This document shows positions 14,493 through 23,184 of a stretch of 64,000 nucleotides of DNA, in pieces. Every line of letters starts with the position of its first letter. Positions within the stretch are counted from its first letter, which is position 1. The stretch is from Streptomyces sp. NBC_01716 (GTDB lineage Bacteria > Actinomycetota > Actinomycetes > Streptomycetales > Streptomycetaceae). The position numbers and the translations under genes were made by a program. Under the pieces are notes generated by a model. It made no database searches. It worked only from the letters and a program-made list of their open reading frames with translations, and was not told where the DNA came from. The stretch is from assembly GCF_036248275.1 (NCBI RefSeq), contig NZ_CP109181.1, positions 4,960,001 through 5,024,000 of the forward strand. The letters run 5' to 3'.

Positions 14493-16451
14493 ATGATCTC
14501 AACTCTTCTGGTCGCGAACCGCGGCGAGATCGCGTGCCGGGTCTTCCGGACCTGCCGTGAGCGCGGTATCGGCACGGTCGCCGTCTTCTCGGACGCGGAC
14601 GCCGGGGCGCTGCACGTGCGGGAGGCGGACACGGCCGTACGGCTGCCGGGATCGGCCCCGGCCGACACGTACTTGCGCGGCGACCTGATCGTGAAGGCGG
14701 CGCTCGCGGCGGGCGCGGACGCGGTGCATCCCGGCTACGGATTCCTCTCGGAGAACGCCGAGTTCGCGCGGGCCGTGCTGGACGCGGGGCTGGTGTGGGT
14801 GGGGCCGCCGCCCGAGGCGATCGAGGCGATGGCGTCCAAGACGCGGGCGAAGGAACTGATGGCGGCGGCGGGCGTCCCTCTGCTCGCGGCGGTGGACCCG
14901 GCGTCGGTGACGGAGGCGGATCTGCCGCTGCTGATCAAGGCGGCGGCGGGGGGCGGGGGCCGGGGGATGCGGGTGGTCCGTCAACTGCCGGATCTGCCCG
15001 ACGAGTTGGTGGCGGCCTCGGCCGAGGCGCGGTCGGCGTTCGGGGACGGCGAGGTCTTCGCGGAGCCGTACGTGGAACGGGGCCGGCATGTCGAGGTCCA
15101 GATCCTCGCCGACGCGTACGGCACGGTGTGGGCGCTGGGTACGCGCGACTGCTCGCTGCAACGGCGCCACCAGAAGGTGATCGAGGAGTCCCCGGCCCCC
15201 GGCCTGCCGGCGGAATTGCGCGCGACCCTCACGGCCGCGGCGGTGTCGGCGGCGCGCGCGGTGGAGTACTGGGGCGCGGGCACGGTCGAGTTCCTGCTCT
15301 CGCCGACGGGCCGGGCGTACTTCCTGGAGATGAACACCCGCCTCCAGGTCGAACACCCGGTGACGGAGGAGGTGTTCGCCGTGGACCTGGTGGCGCTCCA
15401 ACTCGCGGTGTCGGAGGGCGCGAAGCTCCCCCCAACCCCTCCACCCCCCACGGGCCACGCGGTGGAGGCCCGCCTGTACGCGGAGGACCCGCCGAAGGGG
15501 TGGACGCCACAGCCGGGGCGGATTTTCGAGCTGGCGGTGCGGGGGGTGGGGGGCGGCCCTGGCGATCGGCCCCGTATCCGCGTCGACGCCGGATATGGGC
15601 CCGGTGATCGCATCGGGATGCACTACGACTCCATGCTCGCCAAGGTCGTCGCCTGGGCGCCCACCCGGGGCGAGGCCGTCCGGTTGCTCGGCGATGCGCT
15701 GCGGCGGGCTCGCATCCACGGGCCCGTCACCAACCGGGAGTTGCTCGTGCGGTCCCTGCGGCATCCGGACTTCGTCGCCGGGCGCGTCGACACCGGGTTC
15801 TACGAGCGGCACCTCAACGCGCTCACCGCACCCGGCGACGGCGACCACGACAACGCCCGGCACGCCGCCCTCGCTGCCGCGCTCGCCGATGCCGTACGGC
15901 GCGGGCACCCCGTCGGCGGCTGGCGGAATCTCCCGTCCCAGCCGCAGACCAAGACGTACGGCGGGCACGAGGTCCGCTACCACCGCACCCGTGACGGGTT
16001 CCGCGTCGAGGACGACGCCGTACGCGCCGTCGCCGTAGCGGCCGACCGCGTCACCCTCGAACTCGACGGCGTCCTACGGCACTTCGACGTTGCCGACCAC
16101 AGCGACGAGGGCGGCCACGTCTACGTGGACGGTCCCACCGGCTCGTACCGCCTCCTCGCCCACCCCCGCTTCACCGACCCCCGTACCGCCACCGCGCCCG
16201 GCTCGCTGCTCGCGCCCATGCCCGGCACCGTCGTGCGGATCGCCGACGGGATCGGCGAGGGCAGCGCCGTCACCGCCGGGCAGCCGCTCATCTGGCTGGA
16301 GGCCATGAAGATGGAGCACCGCATCACCGCTCCGGCCTCCGGCACGCTCACCACGCTGCACGCCGCCCCCGGCAGCCAGGTCGAGGTCGGCGCGCTTCTC
16401 GCCGTAGTCGCGCCTGCTCCCGCCACCGACACCACGCAGGGGAACACATGA
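14493..16451 (+). CDS. Acyl-CoA carboxylase, biotin carboxylase/BCCP (alpha) subunit
   Basis: 652-aa fused biotin carboxylase and biotin carrier. It has the N-terminal BC domain (LLVANRGEIACRV), the ATP-grasp glycine loop GGGGRGMRV (residues ~155-163), the catalytic stretch MNTRLQVEHPVTE, and a C-terminal biotinyl domain with the lysine in EAMKMEH, 50-60 residues from the end. ATP-dependent carboxylation of biotin feeds the beta subunit just upstream. Three in-frame starts (14478, 14481, 14493) exist; 14493 has GAGGG 5 nt upstream and begins at the conserved ISTLLVANRGE. Its stop overlaps the dehydrogenase start. Confidence 0.92.
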   Translation: MISTLLVANRGEIACRVFRTCRERGIGTVAVFSDADAGALHVREADTAVRLPGSAPADTYLRGDLIVKAALAAGADAVHPGYGFLSENAEFARAVLDAGLVWVGPPPEAIEAMASKTRAKELMAAAGVPLLAAVDPASVTEADLPLLIKAAAGGGGRGMRVVRQLPDLPDELVAASAEARSAFGDGEVFAEPYVERGRHVEVQILADAYGTVWALGTRDCSLQRRHQKVIEESPAPGLPAELRATLTAAAVSAARAVEYWGAGTVEFLLSPTGRAYFLEMNTRLQVEHPVTEEVFAVDLVALQLAVSEGAKLPPTPPPPTGHAVEARLYAEDPPKGWTPQPGRIFELAVRGVGGGPGDRPRIRVDAGYGPGDRIGMHYDSMLAKVVAWAPTRGEAVRLLGDALRRARIHGPVTNRELLVRSLRHPDFVAGRVDTGFYERHLNALTAPGDGDHDNARHAALAAALADAVRRGHPVGGWRNLPSQPQTKTYGGHEVRYHRTRDGFRVEDDAVRAVAVAADRVTLELDGVLRHFDVADHSDEGGHVYVDGPTGSYRLLAHPRFTDPRTATAPGSLLAPMPGTVVRIADGIGEGSAVTAGQPLIWLEAMKMEHRITAPASGTLTTLHAAPGSQVEVGALLAVVAPAPATDTTQGNT

Positions 16452-17587
16452 GCATCGTCGAAACGCAGGAACACCAGGACCTCCGCGCCGCCGTCGCCGC
16501 CCTCGGCCGCCGCCACGGCCGCGGGTTCGACCGCGAGACGCTGTGGAGCGAGGCCGGCAAGCTCGGCTATCTCGGCGTGAACCTCCCCGAGGAGTACGGC
16601 GGCGGAGGCGGCGGCCTCGCCGAACTCTCCATCGTTCTCGAAGAGTTGGGCGCCGCCGGGTGCCCCCTGCTCCTCATGGTCGTGTCGCCCGCCATCTGCG
16701 GAACCGTCATCGCCCGCTTCGGCACCGACGAGCAGAAGCGCGAGTGGCTCCCCGGCCTCGCCGACGGCTCCCGCACCATGGCCTTCGGCATCACCGAACC
16801 CGACGCCGGATCCAACTCGCACCGCATCACCACCACCGCGCGCAAATCCGAGGAGGGCAGCGGCGGCTGGATACTCAACGGCCGTAAAGTCTTCGTCTCC
16901 GGCGTCGACATCACCGACGCCACCCTCATCGTCGGCCGCACCGAGGACGCGAAGACCGGCTCGCTCAAGCCCTGCCTCTTCATCGTCCCGCGCGACGCCC
17001 CCGGCTTCCACCGCACTCGGATCGACATGGAACTCCAGGCGGTGGAGAAGCAGTTCGAGCTCGTACTGGACGACGTACGCCTGCCCGCCGACGCCCTCGT
17101 CGGCGACGAGGACGCCGGGCTCCTCCAGCTCTTCGCCGGCCTCAACCCCGAACGCGTCATGACCGCCGCCTTCGCCCTCGGCATGGCCCGCCACGCGATC
17201 GACAAGGCCGTCGACTACGCCAGGACCCGCCAGGTCTGGCAGCAGCCCATCGGCGCCCACCAGGCCATCGCGCACCCGCTCGCCCAGGCGCACATCGAGA
17301 TCGAACTCGCCCGCCTGATGATGCGCAAGGCCGCCTACCTCTACGACGCGGGCGACGACGCCGGCGCGGGCGAGGCCGCCAACATGGCCAAGTACGCGGC
17401 GGGGGAGGCCTGCGTACACGCCGTGGACCAAGCCGTACACACCCTCGGCGGCAACGGCCTCACCCGCGAGTACGGTCTGGCCTCCCTCATCACGGCCTCC
17501 CGCGTGGCCCGTGTCGCGCCTGTCAGCCGGGAAATGATCCTGAACTACGTATCCCACCAGTCCCTGGGTCTCCCCAAGTCGTACTGA
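16448..17587 (+). CDS. Acyl-CoA dehydrogenase
   Basis: 379-aa FAD-dependent acyl-CoA dehydrogenase introducing the alpha-beta double bond. Visible are the N-domain, the FAD-binding GITEPDAGSNSH and the middle-domain NGRKVFVSG, then the C-terminal GGNGLTREYGLASLITASR. Its position after the carboxylase mirrors isovaleryl-CoA dehydrogenase or AtuD (citronellyl-CoA dehydrogenase). The catalytic Glu cannot be placed with certainty by eye. The start is an ATGA overlap with the alpha subunit. Confidence 0.9.
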   Translation: MSIVETQEHQDLRAAVAALGRRHGRGFDRETLWSEAGKLGYLGVNLPEEYGGGGGGLAELSIVLEELGAAGCPLLLMVVSPAICGTVIARFGTDEQKREWLPGLADGSRTMAFGITEPDAGSNSHRITTTARKSEEGSGGWILNGRKVFVSGVDITDATLIVGRTEDAKTGSLKPCLFIVPRDAPGFHRTRIDMELQAVEKQFELVLDDVRLPADALVGDEDAGLLQLFAGLNPERVMTAAFALGMARHAIDKAVDYARTRQVWQQPIGAHQAIAHPLAQAHIEIELARLMMRKAAYLYDAGDDAGAGEAANMAKYAAGEACVHAVDQAVHTLGGNGLTREYGLASLITASRVARVAPVSREMILNYVSHQSLGLPKSY

Positions 17588-17630
17588 GACAGGCCATTCT
17601 GTCCCTCCACGCGTCGAAGGGGCGGTCATC

Positions 17631-19229
17631 ATGATCTTTCACAGTGAGTACGCGGATGTCGCACCGGTCGATCTGCCGATCCACGACGCGGTGCTCGGCC
17701 GCGCGGCGGAGTTCGGCGAGGCCGTCGCCCTCGTGGACGGTACGGACGGCACCACCGTCACCTATGCCCAACTGGACCTCTTCCACCGCCGTACCGCCGC
17801 CGGGCTGCGCGACGCGGGTCTGCGCAAGGGCGACGTACTGGCCCTGCACAGCCCCAACACCGTCGCGTATCCCGTCGTGTTCTACGGAGCCACCCGCGCG
17901 GGGGCATCCGTCACCACCGTCCATCCGCTGTCGTCCGCCGAGGAGTTCGCGAAGCAGCTCCGTGACTCCTCGGCCCGGTGGATCGTCACGGTGTCGCCGC
18001 TGCTCGAAGTCGCCCGCAGGTCAGCCGAGTTGGTCGGCGGTATCGAGGAGATCTTCGTCTGCGACCGGGCGCCGGGCCACCGTTCCATTCTCGACATGAT
18101 CGCCACGGAGCCGGCCGAGGTCTCCGAGACCCGTATCGACCCCGCCGAGGACATCGCCGCCCTCCCGTACTCCTCCGGCACCACCGCCTCGCCCAAGGGC
18201 GTCATGCTGACGCACCGCTCGATCGCCACCAACCTCGCGCAGCTCGACCCCGTCATGCCCATGCGCCCCGGCGACCGCATCCTCGCCGTGCTCCCGTTCT
18301 TCCACATCTACGGCCTCACCGCCCTGATGAACGCGCCGCTTCGGAGGGGCGCGACCGTCGTCGTACTGCCGCGCTTCGAACTCGACCAGTTCCTCGGCGC
18401 GATCGAGACACACCGCATCAACGGCCTGTACGTCGCCCCGCCGATCGTCCTCGCGCTCGCGAAGCACCCGGCCGTCGCCCGCTACGACCTCTCCTCGCTC
18501 GACTACATCGTCAGCGCCGCCGCGCCCCTCGACGCCCGCCTCGCCGCGGCCTGTTCGGCCCGGCTGCGACTGCCGCCCGTCCGCCAGGCGTACGGGATGA
18601 CCGAGCTGTCACCGGGCACGCACGTCGTCCCGCTCGACGCCGAGAACCCGCCCGCCGGAGCCGTGGGCAAGCTCCTGCCCAGCACCGAGATGCGGGTCGT
18701 CTCCCTCGACGACCCCGGCACGGACGCCCCCGTCGGCGCCGACGGCGAAGTCCTCATCCGCGGCCCGCAGGTGATGAAGGGCTACCTCGGCCGGCCCGAC
18801 GAGACCGCCCACATGATCGACGCCGACGGCTGGGTCCACACCGGCGACATCGGCCGGGTCGACGCGGACGGCTGGCTGTTCGTGGTGGACCGGGTGAAGG
18901 AACTCATCAAGTACAAGGGGTTCCAGGTCGCCCCCGCGGATCTCGAAGCGCTGCTGCTGGCCCACGAGTCGATAGCGGACGCCGCGGTCATCGGTGTCCA
19001 CGACGAGGACGGGAACGAGATCCCCAAGGCGTACATCGTCCGCCAGCCGTCGGCGGCCGGGCTGACCGGGGCGGACGTCATGGCGTACGTCGCGGAACAC
19101 GTCGCCCCGCACAAGAAGGTCCGCAGGGTGGAGTTCATCGGGGGCGTCCCGCGGGCCGCGTCCGGGAAGATCCTCCGCCGTGAACTGAGGGCACGGGAGG
19201 AGCGCGAGAGGGAGCCGGAGCCGATGTAA
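17631..19229 (+). CDS. 4-Coumarate/cinnamate:CoA ligase-type AMP-dependent synthetase
   Basis: 532-aa adenylate-forming ligase (acid + ATP + CoA to acyl-CoA). The AMP-binding loop YSSGTTASPKGVMLTH (residues ~183-198), the A5 motif QAYGMTELSPGTH, A7/A8 (WVHTGDIGRVD, DRVKELIKYKG) and the catalytic Lys in ASGKILRREL are all present. It belongs to the 4CL branch. In S. coelicolor a cinnamate:CoA ligase with this family and context has been characterised, so an arylacrylate or related branched acid is a reasonable substrate. The start has GAAGGGGCGG upstream. It probably activates the acid feeding the enzymes on either side. Confidence 0.88.
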   Translation: MIFHSEYADVAPVDLPIHDAVLGRAAEFGEAVALVDGTDGTTVTYAQLDLFHRRTAAGLRDAGLRKGDVLALHSPNTVAYPVVFYGATRAGASVTTVHPLSSAEEFAKQLRDSSARWIVTVSPLLEVARRSAELVGGIEEIFVCDRAPGHRSILDMIATEPAEVSETRIDPAEDIAALPYSSGTTASPKGVMLTHRSIATNLAQLDPVMPMRPGDRILAVLPFFHIYGLTALMNAPLRRGATVVVLPRFELDQFLGAIETHRINGLYVAPPIVLALAKHPAVARYDLSSLDYIVSAAAPLDARLAAACSARLRLPPVRQAYGMTELSPGTHVVPLDAENPPAGAVGKLLPSTEMRVVSLDDPGTDAPVGADGEVLIRGPQVMKGYLGRPDETAHMIDADGWVHTGDIGRVDADGWLFVVDRVKELIKYKGFQVAPADLEALLLAHESIADAAVIGVHDEDGNEIPKAYIVRQPSAAGLTGADVMAYVAEHVAPHKKVRRVEFIGGVPRAASGKILRRELRAREEREREPEPM

Positions 19230-19284
19230 GGCCCGTCGGGCGGTGTGACTGACCGCGACCGCCTGGTGGCACCGGAGTAGCCGT

Positions 19285-19342
19285 CCGGGCACGCCCCGCA
19301 ACTGCCGGCGGATCGCCGTGCGTTGCGGGCGTGGCTGCCCGG
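19285..19342. terminator. Long GC hairpin in the ligase-hydratase gap
   Basis: The left arm at 19285-19302 and right arm at 19322-19342 pair over about 17 bases, with a 3-nt bulge (CCGGGCA and CGCCC...GCAAC segments matching) around a 19-nt loop. It may end transcripts from the carboxylase run, giving the hydratase/tetR pair its own promoter in 19343-19511. Confidence 0.45.
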
Positions 19343-19511
19343 CGTCGTACCGGTCCATGGCCCGCGTCGCCGTCGATACGTGTGCCCTCGCGGGAATACC
19401 GCATGCGCGCTTGATCGATCCCTCGCGCGCTGCCACGCTCTGAATCTCGCACACCAGCGCTCGGATCCTCGGACGCCAACCGACGGACCGCGAGCGAGAG
19501 ACGGAGACCAC

Positions 19512-20246
19512 GTGACGCTGGTCGCGACCGCGCACGAACGCGGTATCACCACCCTGACCATGAACGCGCCGGCGAAGCGCAACGCCCTGTCGGCGCGCCT
19601 CGTCGGTGAGTTGGCCGGCGCGCTCACCAACTGTGCCGAGGACCCGGCCGTACGGGCCGTGGTCCTCAGCCACACCGGCACCACCTTCTGCGCCGGCGCC
19701 GATCTGAAGGAGCCGCCGAACCCGTACACCTTCGTCGCGCTCATGCGGCAGATCGTCGCGCACCCGAAGCCCGTCGTCGCGCGCGTCACCGGCCATGTGC
19801 GGGCCGGGGGCCTTGGACTGCTCGGGGCCTGCGACATCGTGATCGCCTCCACCGGCTCGGACTTCGCCTTCACGGAGGTACGTATCGGCGTCGCGCCCGC
19901 CGTCATCTCGATGCCCCTGCTGCCCCGCATGGCGCCGCGCGCCGCAGCCCGCCACTACCTCACCGGCGAGACCTTCGGCGCCGAAGAGGCCCTGGCCGAC
20001 GGGCTGATCACCGAGGCCGCCGACGACGTGGACACCGCGCTCGCCCCGCTTCTCGACGCCCTGCGAAGAGGCTCCCCACAGGGCCTGGCCGAATCGAAGA
20101 AGCTGCTGAACGCGCGGGTGCTGGAGGCCTTCGAGCAGTACGCGGAGGATCTCGTACAGCGCTCGGCGTCGCTCTTCGCCACGGCCGAGGCCCGCGAGGG
20201 CATGGCGGCGTTCGTCGAGCGGCGGGACGCGGCATGGGTACGGTAG
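19512..20246 (+). CDS. Enoyl-CoA hydratase/isomerase family protein
   Basis: 244-aa crotonase-fold protein. The oxyanion-hole motif FCAGADLKE is at residues ~60-68, and one candidate catalytic Glu lies in FTEVRIG. The other usual hydratase Glu is absent: its position reads RAGGLGLLGACD. It may therefore be an isomerase, hydrolase or AtuE/LiuC-like hydratase rather than a classical crotonase. GTG19512 follows GGAG. It overlaps the downstream tetR by 13 bp, so the two are co-translated. Confidence 0.85.
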   Translation: MTLVATAHERGITTLTMNAPAKRNALSARLVGELAGALTNCAEDPAVRAVVLSHTGTTFCAGADLKEPPNPYTFVALMRQIVAHPKPVVARVTGHVRAGGLGLLGACDIVIASTGSDFAFTEVRIGVAPAVISMPLLPRMAPRAAARHYLTGETFGAEEALADGLITEAADDVDTALAPLLDALRRGSPQGLAESKKLLNARVLEAFEQYAEDLVQRSASLFATAEAREGMAAFVERRDAAWVR

Positions 20247-20821
20247 CCGCGCCGAAGCAGGACCGCAGCCGCGCCACCCGCCGGCGGCTGCTGGAGGCCG
20301 CCGTGTCCTGCCTCGCCGAACACGGCTGGGCCGGCTCCACGGTCTCGGTCGTCGCCGAACGCGCCGGGGTCTCGCGCGGCGCGGCGCAGCATCACTTCCC
20401 CACCCGCGAGGACCTGTTCACGGCGGCGGTCGAGTACGTCGCCGAGGAACGCACCAGCGCTCTGCGCGCGCTCGCGCCGACCGGGCCGGACCGCCGCCGC
20501 GAGGTGGTCGACGAGGTCGTGGCGCTCTATACCGGCACGCTGTTCCGGGCCGCGCTGCAACTGTGGGTCGCCGCGTCCAACGAGGAGCAGCTACGGGCCC
20601 GCGTCACCGAACTCGAAGGACGCGTCGGGCGCGAGGCGCACCGGATGACCGTCGAACTGCTGGGCGCGGACGAGTCCGTGCCCGGTGTGCGCGAGACGAT
20701 CCAGGGGCTGCTGGACATGGCGCGGGGGCTGGGTCTGGCGACGCTGCTGACGGACGACACGCAGCGGCGGAAGCGAGTGGTGGCGCAGTGGGCGAGCATC
20801 GTGGATACGGCGCTGAGCTGA
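20234..20821 (+). CDS. TetR/AcrR-family regulator of the acyl-CoA locus
   Basis: 195-aa TetR protein. The HTH is at residues ~15-60 (TRRRLLEAAVSCLAEHGW, VVAERAGVSRGAAQHHF), with a helical ligand domain behind it. It overlaps the hydratase gene and is the last gene of the run, ahead of a strong terminator. By analogy with FadR/LiuR-type TetR proteins it probably responds to an acyl-CoA intermediate. The TTGC-rich inverted repeat at 10198 is the candidate target. Confidence 0.88.
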   Translation: MGTVAAPKQDRSRATRRRLLEAAVSCLAEHGWAGSTVSVVAERAGVSRGAAQHHFPTREDLFTAAVEYVAEERTSALRALAPTGPDRRREVVDEVVALYTGTLFRAALQLWVAASNEEQLRARVTELEGRVGREAHRMTVELLGADESVPGVRETIQGLLDMARGLGLATLLTDDTQRRKRVVAQWASIVDTALS

Positions 20822-20845
20822 CGGGGACACGCTGAGGCGGCTGCC

Positions 20846-20886
20846 CCCGGCCGTCGGACGGGCCCCGGACCCGTCCGACGGCCGGG
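20846..20886. terminator. Strong bidirectional terminator
   Basis: Perfect 17-bp inverted repeat (arms 20846-20862 and 20870-20886, CCCGGCCGTCGGACGGG) with a 7-nt loop. It lies exactly between the convergent tetR and citrate synthase genes. No U run, but the stem is very stable. Confidence 0.85.
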
Positions 20887-20914
20887 CACCGCTGCCCGTG
20901 CCGGAGCGCCGTCG

Positions 20915-21997
20915 TCAGCCCCCGATCTCGCGCGGGTCGCGCGGCCCCGGACCCACGTACCGCGCCGAAGGCCGCACCAGCCGCCCCGTCCGCTTCTGCT
21001 CCAGGATGTGCGCCGACCAGCCCGCCGTACGCGCGCACGTGAACATCGACGTGAACATGTTCGCGGGCACCTCCGCGAAGTCCAGCATGATCGCCGCCCA
21101 GAACTCCACGTTCGTCGCCAGCACCCGGTCAGGACGGCGCGCGTGCAGCTCCTCCAGCGCCGCCTTCTCCAGCGCCTCGGCGACCTCGAAGCGCGGTGCG
21201 TCCAGCTCCTTCGCCGTACGCCGCAGCACGCGGGCGCGCGGGTCCTCCGCCCGGTACACCCGGTGGCCGAAGCCCATCAGCCGCTCGCCCTTGTCGAGCG
21301 CCTTCTTCACCCAGGCCGTCGCGTCGCCAGTCCGCTCGATCTCCTCGATCATGCCGAGGACGCGCGAAGGGGCGCCGCCGTGCAGCGGCCCGGACATGGC
21401 GCCGACGGCCCCCGAGAGGGCCGCGGCGACGTCCGCGCCGGTGGAGGCGATGACGCGGGCCGTGAACGTCGACGCGTTCATGCCGTGCTCGGCCGCCGAC
21501 GTCCAGTACGCGTCGACCGCCTTCACATGCCGGGGGTCGGGCTCCCCGCGCCAGCGGATCATGAAGCGCTCGACGACGGACTCCGCCTTGTCGATCTCCC
21601 TCTGCGGCACCATCGGCACGCCCTGCCCGCGCGCCGACTGCGCCACGTACGACAGGGCCATGACCGCGGCCCGCGCCAGATCGTCGCGGGCCGTACGCTC
21701 GTCGGTGTCCAGGAGCGGTTTGAGGCCCCAGACGGGGGCGAGCATCGCGAGCGCCGACTGCACGTCGACGCGGATGTCGCCGGAGTGGACGGGGATGGGG
21801 AAGGGCTCGGCGGGCGGCAGCCCGGGGTTGAAGGCGCCGTCGACGAGCAGGCCCCACACGTTCCCGTAGGAAACGCGGCCGACCAGATCCTCGATGTCGA
21901 CGCCCCGGTAACGGAGGGCACCGCCCTCCTTGTCCGGTTCGGCGATCTCCGTCTCGAAAGCGATGACTCCTTCGAGTCCGGGTACGAAATCGGACAT
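20915..21997 (-). CDS. Citrate synthase 2-like protein
   Basis: 360-aa citrate synthase condensing acetyl-CoA with oxaloacetate (or a methylcitrate-type paralogue). Motifs in order are LRYRGVDIEDLV, the substrate loop SGPLHGGAPSRVLGM (His), LMGFGHRVYR (His) and FWAAIMLDFAEVP (Asp), the full catalytic triad. It is short, as in the actinobacterial citrate synthase 2 group that coexists with a longer GltA. ATG21997 has GAGGAG upstream; the frame is open to 22123 without a ribosome site. It is divergent from pdxH. Confidence 0.92.
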   Translation of the reverse strand: MSDFVPGLEGVIAFETEIAEPDKEGGALRYRGVDIEDLVGRVSYGNVWGLLVDGAFNPGLPPAEPFPIPVHSGDIRVDVQSALAMLAPVWGLKPLLDTDERTARDDLARAAVMALSYVAQSARGQGVPMVPQREIDKAESVVERFMIRWRGEPDPRHVKAVDAYWTSAAEHGMNASTFTARVIASTGADVAAALSGAVGAMSGPLHGGAPSRVLGMIEEIERTGDATAWVKKALDKGERLMGFGHRVYRAEDPRARVLRRTAKELDAPRFEVAEALEKAALEELHARRPDRVLATNVEFWAAIMLDFAEVPANMFTSMFTCARTAGWSAHILEQKRTGRLVRPSARYVGPGPRDPREIGG

Positions 21998-22016
21998 CAG
22001 GCGGCTCCTCTGGTGT

Positions 22017-22036
22017 GACTGACGCGGACTGACGCG
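22017..22036. repeat. Tandem 10-bp repeat in the citrate synthase/pdxH spacer
   Basis: GACTGACGCG occurs twice head to tail at 22017-22026 and 22027-22036, directly upstream of the citrate synthase ribosome site. It may be a direct-repeat operator in its 5' leader. Confidence 0.4.
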
Positions 22037-22238
22037 GAAACGATCGGCTGAACCGGATGACGGCTCACGGCCTACGGCCCGCGCATCCGATGTCAGAAGT
22101 TGTCGGCGCCGATACGGATCCACGGTCGTTGTCGTACGACTCGCGGTCCGGAACGGTCATCCGTTACCCACCGTCCTGCCCAGCACGGACATCGAATCAA
22201 CCATGCCACGGCTCCGGCATTGCGGGAGTATGGGTCGC

Positions 22239-22940
22239 GTGCCTCACACTCCGTCCGCCGAGAGCCCGGACACCGCCGAAAGCCCCGACCGCGCCGAGTC
22301 CCCCGACCCCGCCCTCATGCGCGAGCAGTACCGGGCGGCGGCCTTCCTGGAGACCGACCTCGCCACCGAGCCGATGGACCAGTTCGCGAGCTGGTTCAAG
22401 GAGGCGGTGGCCGGCGGTCTGCACGAGCCCAACGCGATGGTCGTCTCCACCGCGACCCCCGACGGCCGCCCGTCGTCCCGGACCGTGCTGCTCAAGGCCT
22501 ACGACCGCCGCGGCTTCGTCTTCTTCACCAACTACGGGTCCCGCAAGGGCCGGGAGATCGACGCGAACCGGTACGTCGGCGTCCTCTTCCCCTGGCACGC
22601 GCTGGGCCGCCAGGTCGTCGTGACCGGTACGGCGTCCCGTGTCGGCCGCGCGGAGACGGCGGCGTACTTCCGCACCCGCCCGCACGGCTCCCAGCTCGGT
22701 GCCTGGGCGAGCGAACAGTCCTCGCCGGTGGGCTCGCGCGCGGAGCTGCTGGAGCGGTACGAGGACCTGGCCGCCCGCTATCCGGCCGGTGAGCCGGTCC
22801 CGGTGCCGCCGTACTGGGGCGGGATACGGGTCGTCCCGGAGACGGTCGAGTTCTGGCAGGGCCACGAGAACCGGCTGCACGACCGGCTGCGGTACGTGGC
22901 GGCGGAAGGCGGCTGGCGGGTGGAGAGGCTCTGCCCGTAG
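22239..22940 (+). CDS. pdxH: Pyridoxamine/pyridoxine 5'-phosphate oxidase
   Basis: 233-aa FMN enzyme making pyridoxal 5'-phosphate from PNP or PMP. Full-length PdxH signature: REQYRAAAFLETDL substrate helix, NAMVVSTATPDGRPSSRTVLLK FMN site, FFTNYGSRKGREI, FRTRPHGSQLGAWAS, and the C-terminal dimerisation segment ending in VERLCP. GTG22239 (GGGAG 10 nt upstream) and ATG22230 (too close to the same site) are alternatives. Tandem TAESPD/RAESPD units fill the N-terminus. SerC and this enzyme together give the window two PLP-linked genes. Confidence 0.93.
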   Translation: MPHTPSAESPDTAESPDRAESPDPALMREQYRAAAFLETDLATEPMDQFASWFKEAVAGGLHEPNAMVVSTATPDGRPSSRTVLLKAYDRRGFVFFTNYGSRKGREIDANRYVGVLFPWHALGRQVVVTGTASRVGRAETAAYFRTRPHGSQLGAWASEQSSPVGSRAELLERYEDLAARYPAGEPVPVPPYWGGIRVVPETVEFWQGHENRLHDRLRYVAAEGGWRVERLCP

Positions 22941-22960
22941 GACAGCGCCGGGAACGCAGA

Positions 22961-23025
22961 CGACCCGCGTGCTCAGGTCCCTCCGGAGAGGAGCCGGCCG
23001 GACTTACCGGCGAGCACGCGGGTCG
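22961..23025. terminator. Three-way-junction RNA hairpin
   Basis: The outer stem is CGACCCGCGTGCTC (22961-22974) with GAGCACGCGGGTCG (23012-23025), 14 bp perfect. Inside sit two small hairpins, CTCC-GGAGA-GGAG (22981-22993) and GCCGG-ACTTA-CCGGC (22997-23011), the latter abutting the outer stem. It serves as a terminator for pdxH and is also the 3' part of the minus-strand mini-transcript starting near 23150. Confidence 0.7.
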
Positions 23026-23084
23026 GGTGACTGCTTGGATTGGGCCGGTGGTTCACCGGCACCGCACGTGTGCGACGACGGGCG

Positions 23085-23123
23085 TCAGCCCGCAGCCACC
23101 TCACTTGTCCGGATTGAAATCAC
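23085..23123 (-). CDS. Putative 12-codon ORF with strong ribosome site
   Basis: GTG at 23123 begins a 12-residue peptide (VISIRTSEVAAG) ending at TGA 23085. AGGGAGGT (23133-23140) lies 9 nt upstream, and a consensus-like promoter follows further upstream. The structured RNA at 23025-22961 comes after it. It could be a real microprotein, a leader peptide, or simply a translated segment of a small RNA. Not recognised. Confidence 0.4.
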   Translation of the reverse strand: MISIRTSEVAAG

Positions 23124-23155
23124 TTCCGAACCACCTCCCTTCTAGTGTGCTCACC

Positions 23156-23184
23156 ACCCTAGGAAGCGCTCCCGCGCCCCACAA
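23156..23184 (-). promoter_or_regulatory. Promoter of the minus-strand mini-transcript
   Basis: TTGTGG (minus strand, 23184-23179) and TAGGGT (23161-23156), separated by exactly 17 bp, fit a primary-sigma (HrdB-type) promoter. The spacer holds a partial palindrome around AGCGCT. Initiation would fall near 23150, some 27 nt before the GTG. Confidence 0.5.

Noticed and set aside
23161..23174. CebR-like operator (AGGAAGCGCTCCCG against TGGGAGCGCTCCCA)
   Set aside because: Only 11 of 14 match and no cellobiose or sugar-uptake genes are nearby. It is more simply the spacer of the minus-strand promoter.
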